A stretch of 64,000 bases of DNA from Cronobacter dublinensis subsp. dublinensis LMG 23823 (GTDB taxonomy: Bacteria > Pseudomonadota > Gammaproteobacteria > Enterobacterales > Enterobacteriaceae): the NCBI RefSeq assembly GCF_001277235.1, contig NZ_CP012266.1, forward strand, positions 4,367,068-4,431,067, written 5' to 3'. The notes below the pieces were generated by a model. It saw nothing but the letters and a program-made list of their open reading frames with translations, was not told where the DNA came from and searched no databases. Every line of letters starts with the position of its first letter. The first letter of the stretch is position 1. This document shows, piece by piece, positions 27,439-35,394 of the stretch. The translations under genes were made by a program, and so were the position numbers.

Positions 27439-28848
27439 ATGTCCGCTGAACACGTTCTGACGATGCTGAATGAACATGAAGTGAAGTTTGTGGATCTGCG
27501 CTTCACTGACACGAAAGGTAAAGAACAGCACGTCACCATCCCAGCCCACCAGGTGAACGCCGACTTCTTTGAAGAAGGTAAAATGTTCGATGGTTCCTCC
27601 ATCGGTGGCTGGAAAGGCATCAATGAATCTGACATGGTGCTGATGCCGGACGCCTCCACCGCTGTCATTGACCCGTTCTACGAAGAACCGACCCTGATTA
27701 TTCGTTGCGATATCCTTGAGCCGGGCACCATGCAGGGCTACGATCGCGACCCGCGTTCCATCGCCAAACGTGCGGAAGAGTACCTGCGCTCCACCGGCAT
27801 CGCCGACACCGTGCTGTTCGGGCCGGAACCTGAGTTCTTCCTGTTTGACGACATCCGCTTTGGCAGCTCCATCTCCGGCTCCCATGTCGCGATTGACGAC
27901 ATCGAAGGCGCGTGGAACTCCTCCACCAAATATGAAGGCGGCAACAAAGGCCACCGTCCGGGCGTGAAAGGCGGTTACTTCCCGGTTCCGCCGGTTGACT
28001 CTTCTCAGGACATCCGTTCCGTGATGTGTCTGACCATGGAAGAGATGGGCCTGGTGGTTGAAGCTCACCACCACGAAGTTGCTACCGCAGGTCAGAACGA
28101 AGTGGCCACCCGCTTCAACACCATGACCAAAAAAGCGGACGAAATTCAGATCTACAAATATGTCGTGCATAACGTCGCGCACCGCTTCGGCAAAACCGCG
28201 ACCTTCATGCCGAAACCGATGTTTGGCGATAACGGCTCTGGCATGCACTGCCACATGTCCCTGTCTAAAGGCGGCACCAACCTGTTCTCCGGCGACAAAT
28301 ATGCTGGTCTGTCTGAGCAGGCGCTGTATTACATCGGCGGCGTTATCAAACACGCGAAAGCCATCAACGCGCTGTCCAACCCGACCACCAACTCCTACAA
28401 GCGTCTGGTCCCGGGCTACGAAGCGCCGGTGATGCTGGCTTACTCCGCGCGTAACCGCTCTGCGTCTATCCGTATCCCGGTTGTCGCCTCTCCGAAAGCG
28501 CGTCGTATCGAAGTGCGCTTCCCGGACCCGGCCGCTAACCCGTACCTGTGCTTCGCGGCCCTGCTGATGGCTGGTCTTGACGGTATCAAGAACAAGATCC
28601 ACCCGGGCGAAGCGATGGACAAAAACCTGTATGACCTGCCGCCGGAAGAAGCGAAAGAGATCCCGCAGGTTGCTGGCTCTCTGGAAGAAGCCCTGCAGGC
28701 GCTGGATCAGGACCGCGAGTTCCTGACCGCAGGCGGCGTATTCACCGACGACGCCATCGACGCTTACATCGCGCTGCGTATCGAAGAGAACGACCGCGTT
28801 CGCATGACGCCGCACCCGGTAGAGTTCGAACTGTACTACAGCGTGTAA
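27439..28848 (+). CDS. glnA: Glutamine synthetase, type I
   Basis: GlnA condenses glutamate and ammonia with ATP to glutamine and is the key enzyme of nitrogen assimilation. From ATG 27439 the protein has 469 residues, as in E. coli. The signatures FDGSSIGGW, the ATP region KPMFGDNGSGMHCH and the glutamate-binding NRSASIRIP are intact. The adenylylation tyrosine lies in NLYDLPPEE (residue 398 counting Met). The longer open frame upstream (from 27211) is just the regulatory leader. It is regulated by NtrC and sigma-54 and by GlnE adenylylation. Confidence 0.98.
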   Translation: MSAEHVLTMLNEHEVKFVDLRFTDTKGKEQHVTIPAHQVNADFFEEGKMFDGSSIGGWKGINESDMVLMPDASTAVIDPFYEEPTLIIRCDILEPGTMQGYDRDPRSIAKRAEEYLRSTGIADTVLFGPEPEFFLFDDIRFGSSISGSHVAIDDIEGAWNSSTKYEGGNKGHRPGVKGGYFPVPPVDSSQDIRSVMCLTMEEMGLVVEAHHHEVATAGQNEVATRFNTMTKKADEIQIYKYVVHNVAHRFGKTATFMPKPMFGDNGSGMHCHMSLSKGGTNLFSGDKYAGLSEQALYYIGGVIKHAKAINALSNPTTNSYKRLVPGYEAPVMLAYSARNRSASIRIPVVASPKARRIEVRFPDPAANPYLCFAALLMAGLDGIKNKIHPGEAMDKNLYDLPPEEAKEIPQVAGSLEEALQALDQDREFLTAGGVFTDDAIDAYIALRIEENDRVRMTPHPVEFELYYSV

Positions 28849-28961
28849 TGCTTTTTTGAAGTTGATAGCCAACGGATTTCAGGTTGTCGCCACTGCGTGA
28901 AATCCGTCACTGTTTTTTTGTTGCCGTGGAAACTTTAGCCCATCTTCGGATGGGCTTTTTT
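28849..28961 (+). ncRNA. glnA 3' UTR, candidate GlnZ-type sRNA
   Basis: The glnA 3' UTR is about 110 bases and ends in a strong terminator. In E. coli and Salmonella the corresponding 3' end is processed into the Hfq-binding sRNA GlnZ, which connects nitrogen status to carbon metabolism. The position and terminator fit; I could not align the seed region from memory, so this is a positional candidate. Confidence 0.4.
28937..28961 (+). terminator. Terminator between glnA and glnL
   Basis: AGCCCATC and GATGGGCT arms with a TTCG tetraloop are followed by TTTTTT. It ends most glnA transcripts and keeps glnLG expression low relative to glnA. Confidence 0.9.
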
Positions 28962-29006
28962 CACCACCCGAAACCGGTTTTAACGCCTTTTTCATCGTTA
29001 AAACGC

Positions 29007-29028
29007 TATAATGCACTAAAATGGTGCA
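29007..29028. promoter_or_regulatory. glnL promoter -10 with overlapping NtrC site
   Basis: TATAAT (29007-29012) abuts the dyad TGCACTAAAATGGTGCA (29012-29028), an almost ideal NtrC site. In E. coli NtrC represses the glnL promoter from such a site, setting a low basal level of NtrB and NtrC until glnAp2 fires. The arrangement seen here fits direct blocking of the promoter. Confidence 0.8.
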
Positions 29029-29048
29029 AAAACCTGGGGGACTGCTGG

Positions 29049-30098
29049 ATGGCAACAGGCACGCTGCCCGATGCTGGGCAGATCCTTAACGCATTAATCA
29101 ATAGCATTCTGCTGGTCGATGACGACCTGGCGGTGCATTACGCCAACCCGGCGGCGCAGCAACTGCTCGCGCAAAGTTCACGTAAGCTTTATGGCACGCC
29201 GTTACCAGAGCTTCTGAGTTATTTTTCCCTGAATATCAGCCTGATGCAGGAAAGCCTGAACGCGGGCCAGGGGTTTACGGATAACGAAGTGACGCTGGTC
29301 ATCGATGGTCGCTCGCACATTCTTTCCCTGACGGCGCAACGTCTGCCGGATGGCCTGATCCTGCTGGAAATGGCCCCGATGGACAATCAGCGACGTTTAA
29401 GCCAGGAACAACTTCAGCATGCCCAGCAGGTCGCGGCGCGCGATCTGGTGCGCGGGCTGGCGCATGAAATCAAAAACCCGCTTGGCGGCCTGCGCGGCGC
29501 AGCGCAGCTGCTCGCCCGCGCGTTGCCCGACCCGTCGCTGACCGAATACACGAAAGTGATTATCGAACAGGCCGACCGCCTGCGTAACCTGGTGGACCGT
29601 CTGTTAGGGCCGCAGCAGCCGGGCATGCACGTCACCGAGAGCATTCATAAAGTCGCCGAGCGCGTGGTGAAGCTGGTGTCGATGGAGCTGCCGGAGAACG
29701 TCACGCTGGTACGCGACTACGACCCAAGCCTGCCGGAATTTACCCATGATCCTGATCAGATAGAGCAGGTGCTGCTGAATATCGTGCGTAACGCCCTTCA
29801 GGCGCTGGGCGACGAAGGTGGCGAAATCACCCTGCGTACCCGTACCGCGTTTCAGCTGACGCTGCACGGCGTGCGTTACCGCCTGGCGGCGCGCATCGAC
29901 GTGGAAGACAACGGGCCGGGCATTCCGGCGCACCTGCAGGATACGCTGTTTTACCCGATGGTCAGCGGCCGCGAAGGCGGCACCGGGCTGGGGCTTTCCA
30001 TCGCCCGCAACCTAATCGATCAGCATTCGGGAAAAATCGAATTTAACAGTTGGCCAGGCCATACCGAATTTTCGGTTTTCCTGCCCATTCGGAAATAG
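29049..30098 (+). CDS. glnL: Nitrogen sensor histidine kinase/phosphatase NtrB
   Basis: NtrB (NRII) phosphorylates and dephosphorylates NtrC under control of PII. From ATG 29049 the protein has 349 residues, equal to E. coli; the open frame further upstream from 28884 crosses the terminator and promoter and is not coding. An N-terminal PAS domain (residues 10-120) precedes the phospho-acceptor histidine 139 (RGLAHEIKNPLGG). The ATPase N, D and G boxes are NIVRNALQ, DNGPGIP and GGTGLGLSIA. It is cytosolic, with no membrane segments. Confidence 0.97.
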   Translation: MATGTLPDAGQILNALINSILLVDDDLAVHYANPAAQQLLAQSSRKLYGTPLPELLSYFSLNISLMQESLNAGQGFTDNEVTLVIDGRSHILSLTAQRLPDGLILLEMAPMDNQRRLSQEQLQHAQQVAARDLVRGLAHEIKNPLGGLRGAAQLLARALPDPSLTEYTKVIIEQADRLRNLVDRLLGPQQPGMHVTESIHKVAERVVKLVSMELPENVTLVRDYDPSLPEFTHDPDQIEQVLLNIVRNALQALGDEGGEITLRTRTAFQLTLHGVRYRLAARIDVEDNGPGIPAHLQDTLFYPMVSGREGGTGLGLSIARNLIDQHSGKIEFNSWPGHTEFSVFLPIRK

Positions 30099-30106
30099 AG
30101 GTGATT

Positions 30107-31516
<1,410 letters not shown>

Positions 31517-31571
31517 TCTGGCGTAATGTATAAAAAAGCGTTGTCGCGTACAAATTGCTCTAATTTTATAC

Positions 31572-31599
31572 TTTACTGTCCGCCAGGCTTGAGTATGAT
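31572..31599 (+). promoter_or_regulatory. Candidate promoter of yshB
   Basis: TTTACT (31572-31577) and TATGAT (31594-31599) are 16 bases apart and lie about 30 bases before the yshB start. This gives the small gene its own sigma-70-like promoter after glnG. Confidence 0.5.
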
Positions 31600-31626
31600 C
31601 GGGCGCGTTTATGGGGGAGAGTTGTT

Positions 31627-31749
31627 ATGCTGGAATCACTGATCCATATCGCTACGCAGAGCGCGGAAGCTGGCGCCGCCGCGGGTCATACGCCCCAGAC
31701 GGCGATTGCCGCCCTGCTGTGCGCAGCGCTGGTTAACTTCTTTAGTTAA
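31627..31749 (+). CDS. yshB: Small membrane protein YshB
   Basis: A 40-codon gene with GGGGGAGAG ribosome site just upstream. It starts MLESLIHIAT and continues HTPQTAIAALLCAALVNFFS, an amphipathic N-terminus followed by one short hydrophobic segment. E. coli YshB, a 36-residue protein located between glnG and hemN, shares MLES, HTPQTA and the AA(V/L)LCAA core, so orthology is convincing. It has been connected with intracellular survival in Salmonella; its mechanism is unknown. This version is about 4 residues longer in the variable loop. Confidence 0.88.
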   Translation: MLESLIHIATQSAEAGAAAGHTPQTAIAALLCAALVNFFS

Positions 31750-31779
31750 AAAAAGCGGGCGTGATGCCCGCTTTTTTTA
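31750..31779. terminator. Bidirectional terminator between yshB and hemN
   Basis: AGCGGGC and GCCCGCT arms are flanked by a run of A on the left and a run of seven T on the right, so the hairpin can serve both convergent genes. The T-run overlaps the hemN stop codon. Confidence 0.85.
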
Positions 31780-33150
31780 TATCACGCGTGAGAACTGTTG
31801 CAGCCGCGCTTTGCGGCGCAGATAAACGTCAAAGCACATACAGACGTTGCGGATCAGCAGCCGCCCCTTCGCCGTGACACGAATCCCGCCATCGTTAACC
31901 TCCACCAGCCCGTCTTTCGCAAGCGGCGCCAGCAGTTGCAGATCTTCTGCGAAGTAGTCGTTAAAACGCAAACCCCACGCCTTTTCGATCGCGGCGAAAT
32001 CGAGCCGGAAATTACAGATCAGCGCTTTAATGACGTCGCGGCGGATGCAGTCGTCGCACGTCAATGCAAGCCCGCGCCACAGCGCGTTGCCCTGCTCGTC
32101 TACCGCCTGATAGTAACGCTTAAGCTCTTTCTGGTTCTGCGCGTAGCAGTCGCCGATCATGCTGATGGCCGACACGCCTAACCCCAGCAGATCAGTATCG
32201 CCCTGCGTGGTGTAGCCCTGGAAGTTACGGTGCAGTACGCCATCGCGCTGGGCGATAGCGAGCTCGTCATCGGGCTTTGCGAAGTGATCCATGCCGATAA
32301 ACTGATAACCCGCCTGGGTCAGCGACTGGATGGTCTGCTGAAGGATGTCGAGCTTCTGCTGCGCCGACGGCAGATCGGCCTCTTTGATTTTGCGCTGGGC
32401 GGCGAACAGCGTCGGCAGATGCGCGTAGTTAAAGACGCTCAGGCGGTCCGGGTTGAGTTCCGCCACGCGTTGCAGCGTAAAGGCGAAGCTTTCCGGCGTC
32501 TGCTTTGGCAGGCCGTAGATTAAATCGATATTGGCTGACGTGAAGCCGACCTCGCGCGCGCGCTGAATGAGCGCGAAGATGAAGTCTTCATCCTGCTCGC
32601 GGTTAACCAGCCGCTGCACTTCTTTGTTGAAATCCTGCACGCCCATGCTGAGACGGCGGAAGCCTTCGGCATGGAGGTGGTCCAGCACGTCGAGCTCAAT
32701 TTCGCGCGGGTCGACTTCAATGGAGATTTCAGCGTCGTCGTTAAAGTGGAAATTCGCGCGCAGTAGGCCCATCAAACGGCTGATCTGCGCCTTGCTCAGA
32801 TAGGTCGGCGTACCGCCGCCCCAGTGCAGCTGACTGACGCGACGCCCGGCAAAAAGCGGCGCGCGGTGAATTATCTCCTGCTCCAGTACGTCGAGATACT
32901 GATCGGCTTTATGCTGCTGACGGGTGACAATTTTATTGCAGCCGCAGAAGTAGCACAGCTTGTGGCAGAAAGGGATATGAACGTAAAGCGAGAGCGGCCT
33001 GTCAGGATAGCGCGCGACCGCGTCGGCAAACGCCTGCTCGCCAAAATCCTCAGAGAACTCCAGCGCGGTGGGATACGAGGTATAGCGCGGCCCGGAATAG
33101 TTATATTTCTGGATAAGGGCCAGATCCCAGTCAATCACCTGCTCAGACAT
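31777..33150 (-). CDS. hemN: Oxygen-independent coproporphyrinogen III oxidase
   Basis: HemN is a radical-SAM enzyme that converts coproporphyrinogen III to protoporphyrinogen IX without oxygen in haem synthesis. From ATG 33150 it has 457 residues, as in E. coli, preceded by GGAAGGAGTG. The cluster motif CxxxCxxC appears as FCHKLCYFCGC, and the SAM-binding region GGGTPTYL follows. The reading frame continues upstream to 33234, but the first 28 codons lack the conserved sequence and overlap a different small ORF. Confidence 0.97.
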   Translation of the reverse strand: MSEQVIDWDLALIQKYNYSGPRYTSYPTALEFSEDFGEQAFADAVARYPDRPLSLYVHIPFCHKLCYFCGCNKIVTRQQHKADQYLDVLEQEIIHRAPLFAGRRVSQLHWGGGTPTYLSKAQISRLMGLLRANFHFNDDAEISIEVDPREIELDVLDHLHAEGFRRLSMGVQDFNKEVQRLVNREQDEDFIFALIQRAREVGFTSANIDLIYGLPKQTPESFAFTLQRVAELNPDRLSVFNYAHLPTLFAAQRKIKEADLPSAQQKLDILQQTIQSLTQAGYQFIGMDHFAKPDDELAIAQRDGVLHRNFQGYTTQGDTDLLGLGVSAISMIGDCYAQNQKELKRYYQAVDEQGNALWRGLALTCDDCIRRDVIKALICNFRLDFAAIEKAWGLRFNDYFAEDLQLLAPLAKDGLVEVNDGGIRVTAKGRLLIRNVCMCFDVYLRRKARLQQFSRVI

Positions 33151-33152
33151 GC

Positions 33153-33326
33153 TCACTCCTTCCGACGGTTTCGCCGACGCGTTCGGCGAACTGGCCCACC
33201 CGCCGGGCGGGTGACAAGCCGGCTGCGCAGCCACTTCTGGCGCCGCGACAGCCGGTGTAGTTTAACGAATAACCACACCAGATAACATACTATCGGAAGG
33301 AGTATAAGCAGGACGGTGGGGCCCAT
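33153..33326 (-). CDS. Putative small basic single-span membrane protein (57 codons), unrecognised
   Basis: An ORF fills nearly the entire yihI-hemN gap, starting 8 bases after the yihI stop and ending 2 bases before the hemN ATG. It begins MGPTVLLILLPIVCYLVWLF, a good membrane segment, followed by a tail containing about 18 arginine or lysine residues. It has no clear Shine-Dalgarno, but translational coupling to yihI is possible. In some gammaproteobacteria a DUF2489 protein with an N-terminal membrane helix sits between yihI and hemN; this may be a shortened relative or remnant, which is inference. G+C-rich sequence alone could also create the arginine tail. Confidence 0.4.
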   Translation of the reverse strand: MGPTVLLILLPIVCYLVWLFVKLHRLSRRQKWLRSRLVTRPAGGPVRRTRRRNRRKE

Positions 33327-33334
33327 CGGAAGGG

Positions 33335-33859
33335 TTAGTTGCCGCCCTTGAGGAGACGCATCATATCTTCCTGCTGCTCTTCCTCTTCTTCATCATCGTC
33401 GTAAGAGAGGCCGAGCTGCTGCATCAGTTCATCAATACGATCGAGACGGGAATCCACCCACGCCTGATCGTCAGCACTCAGGGTTTCGCCGTTTTCCAGG
33501 CGCTCCAGCAGCGCATCCAGGCGCTCATCGTTCTCCAGCATGTCCAGCTCTTCCTGCGGTGACAACATAGGTTTCTCACTTTTAGGTTGTTGGTGCTTCT
33601 GAGGCCTGGTGTCCTGAGCGTCGCTGACCCCAAGCGGAATCGGTTTTTTGCTGCCGACGCGCGGATCGTTCTGTTTTGACTGACCGGAGGATTTCCCGGA
33701 TGCGCTGGCGCCTGTCGCGCGGCTGCCCGCCGCATGGCCGCGGTGCTTTTTATCGCGCTTACGGTCGCGGGCTTCCTGATTTAATTCTTCACGCGTTTTA
33801 CGGCGAGTTTTAGCTTTAGCGGGGCCTTTGCCACGCACAGAGGAAGAGGGTTGCTTCAT
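33335..33859 (-). CDS. yihI: Der GTPase-activating protein YihI
   Basis: 174 residues (E. coli 169). YihI stimulates GTP hydrolysis by Der (EngA), limiting its role in 50S ribosome assembly. The N-terminal half is highly basic and low in complexity (RKTREELNQEARDRKRDKK, HRGHAAGS). The C-terminal half is strongly acidic with a run of glutamates and aspartates (DDDEEEEEQQED). It is upstream of hemN and downstream of the csrC gene on the same strand. Confidence 0.95.
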   Translation of the reverse strand: MKQPSSSVRGKGPAKAKTRRKTREELNQEARDRKRDKKHRGHAAGSRATGASASGKSSGQSKQNDPRVGSKKPIPLGVSDAQDTRPQKHQQPKSEKPMLSPQEELDMLENDERLDALLERLENGETLSADDQAWVDSRLDRIDELMQQLGLSYDDDEEEEEQQEDMMRLLKGGN

Positions 33860-33927
33860 AATTTTTCGTCTTGGGCCGTTTTAAACAGTATAGAATTGCG
33901 GCGGAATCTAGCAGAAAGCAAGTAAAG

Positions 33928-33963
33928 AAAAAAGGCGACAGGTAAACCTGTCGCCTTTTTTCC
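33928..33963 (-). terminator. CsrC terminator
   Basis: AGGCGACAGGT and ACCTGTCGCCT form a perfect 11-bp stem with a 2-4 base loop and a run of T on the minus strand; T on the other side makes it partly bidirectional. Confidence 0.9.
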
Positions 33964-34174
33964 TGACTTTTTAACCGGTCACCGGTATCCACCATCCTGG
34001 TGCGCTTACAACTAACCCTGTTTTTCCTTCAGCCGACAACGCTCCGTGTCGTGTTCCTTATCCTTGTTAACGTCTCCGACGTTTACCGTCCTGGTATGCT
34101 GTGTGCTTCGTCACCCTGACGCTCCAGACACCTCATCCTGAGTTATTATCCGTTGCGACACTCCGTTGTCCGTG
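33928..34174 (-). ncRNA. csrC: CsrC regulatory RNA (CsrA-sequestering)
   Basis: The minus strand contains 14 GGA motifs in about 250 bases, many in hairpin-loop settings. The block ACTCAGGATGAGG near the 5' end and AAGGAAAAACAGGGT in the middle match E. coli CsrC. The 3' end GTCAGGAAAAAAGGCGACAGG with its terminator is nearly identical to E. coli. It also sits between yihI and engB, as in E. coli. CsrC binds several CsrA dimers and relieves CsrA repression of biofilm, glycogen and motility genes. The 5' end is estimated from the promoter. Confidence 0.92.
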
Positions 34175-34180
34175 ACGCCT

Positions 34181-34208
34181 ACTTTACCAGCCTGAACGGC
34201 GGGCTCAA
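34181..34208 (-). promoter_or_regulatory. csrC: csrC promoter
   Basis: On the minus strand TTGAGC (34208-34203) and TAAAGT (34186-34181) are 16 bases apart, placing +1 near 34174. That agrees with the length of E. coli CsrC. Confidence 0.65.
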
Positions 34209-34223
34209 GCCATTCACGGCCTT

Positions 34224-34245
34224 AAATGTCCACTTTAGGACATTT
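34224..34245. promoter_or_regulatory. Unassigned 22-bp inverted repeat upstream of csrC
   Basis: AAATGTCC-ACTTTA-GGACATTT has perfect 8-bp arms centred about 60 bases before the predicted csrC start, a usual activator position. It does not match the UvrY/SirA/GacA consensus TGTAAG-N6-CTTACA. The binding protein, if any, is unknown. Confidence 0.45.
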
Positions 34246-34265
34246 CTGTAAGTCTAACCTGCTGT

Positions 34266-34281
34266 TTTTACTTAAGTAAAA
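34266..34281. promoter_or_regulatory. 16-bp perfect palindrome in the csrC-engB spacer
   Basis: TTTTACTTAAGTAAAA is perfectly symmetric. It sits between csrC and engB in an otherwise featureless stretch and could be an operator; no regulator is assigned. Confidence 0.3.
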
Positions 34282-34448
34282 CTTAACGGTCATTTTTTTA
34301 TGCTGGCAAAGTCTCAACGTTTAACGGGCGGATCTCTCACACGTCTCGCCGGCGTTTTGTAAGCCAGCGGAGAGAACAACAGCCTTTTAGCCCTGTTCAG
34401 GTATAATCGCGGCTATTGCTTACGCTTATCCTGACGGAGACGACCGTT

Positions 34449-35084
34449 TTGACTCAGTTGAACTATCAACAGACGCACTTTGTAACCAGCGCGCCGGATA
34501 TTCGCCATCTTCCTGCCGACACGGGCATCGAAGTGGCTTTCGCTGGCCGCTCCAACGCCGGGAAATCGAGCGCCCTGAATACGCTCACCAACCAGAAAAG
34601 CCTGGCGCGCACCAGTAAAACGCCGGGACGCACGCAGCTTATCAACCTGTTTGAAGTGGCCGACGGCAAGCGTCTGGTGGATTTGCCCGGCTATGGCTAT
34701 GCCGAAGTACCGGAAGAGATGAAGCGCAAATGGCAGCGCGCGCTGGGAGAATACCTGGAAAAACGCCTGTGCCTGAAAGGCCTGGTGGTGCTGATGGATA
34801 TCCGTCATCCGCTTAAAGATCTCGATCAGCAGATGATCGAGTGGGCGGTGGATAGCAATATTCCCGTGCTGGTGCTGCTGACCAAAGCCGACAAGCTGGC
34901 GAGCGGGGCGCGTAAAGCGCAGCTGAATATGGTGCGGGAAGCGGCGATCGCCTTTAACGGCGACGTGCAGGTAGAAGCGTTTTCGTCACTGAAGAAAATG
35001 GGCGTGGATAAACTGCGCGGCAAGCTGGACAGCTGGTTTAACGACCTGGCGCCGATGACCGAAGACGACGCAGCGCAAGAATAA
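34449..35084 (+). CDS. engB: Ribosome biogenesis GTPase EngB/YsxC (TTG start)
   Basis: EngB (YihA) is an essential TRAFAC GTPase required for late 50S subunit assembly and cell division. Starting at TTG 34449 gives 211 residues and the family N-terminus (M)TQLNYQQTHF, with GGAG at 34436-34439 as ribosome site; the in-frame ATG 34416 would add residues absent from relatives. Motifs are G1 GRSNAGKSS, the threonine of G2 in KTPGRTQ, G3 DLPGYGYA and G4 TKAD. It is transcribed opposite to csrC and to Spot 42, as in E. coli. Confidence 0.95.
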   Translation: MTQLNYQQTHFVTSAPDIRHLPADTGIEVAFAGRSNAGKSSALNTLTNQKSLARTSKTPGRTQLINLFEVADGKRLVDLPGYGYAEVPEEMKRKWQRALGEYLEKRLCLKGLVVLMDIRHPLKDLDQQMIEWAVDSNIPVLVLLTKADKLASGARKAQLNMVREAAIAFNGDVQVEAFSSLKKMGVDKLRGKLDSWFNDLAPMTEDDAAQE

Positions 35085-35140
35085 CCCTCCACCGGCGCGG
35101 GCCTGGCTCGCGCGTCTCTCGATACTTTTTTCCGTGCAAT

Positions 35141-35248
35141 AAAAAACGCCCCAGTCATTTCTGACTGGGGCGGCTAAAATATTCAGCCAAATCCGATTAC
35201 GTGAAGTAAAAGGTCTGAAAGATAGAACATCTTACCTCTGTACCCTAC
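35141..35248 (-). ncRNA. spf: Spot 42 sRNA
   Basis: The 108-base minus-strand sequence is almost identical to E. coli Spot 42 (109 nt), from GTAGGGTACAGAGGTAAGAT at the 5' end to the GCCCCAGTCAG...CTGACTGGGGC terminator. The unpaired regions that pair with galK and other catabolic mRNAs are conserved. Spot 42 is an Hfq-dependent repressor of non-preferred carbon use, itself repressed by cAMP-CRP. A TAGAGT -10 element lies 7 bases upstream of the 5' end. Confidence 0.97.
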
Positions 35249-35394
35249 ATCGCTAACTCTACCCTTTTTTTATGACGGGAAAAAGCACTTTTTGTAATTT
35301 CTTTTCATTCTTTACATAGCAATTTCTAATGATTATCACAAAAATCTATTAGTTATGTTGCTAAGTTACAAAAGCGCGTTCTCCCGTTGCGGGG
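35249..35394 (-). promoter_or_regulatory. spf promoter region
   Basis: On the minus strand TAGAGT is at 35260-35255. A TGTGATAATCAT half-site begins at 35340 and could be part of a CRP site; in E. coli spf is CRP-repressed. The region is AT-rich and holds no gene. Confidence 0.5.

Noticed and set aside
27433..28872. 479-codon open frame antisense to glnA
   Set aside because: Arises from glnA codon bias; it spans the entire gene and the terminator side without its own signals.
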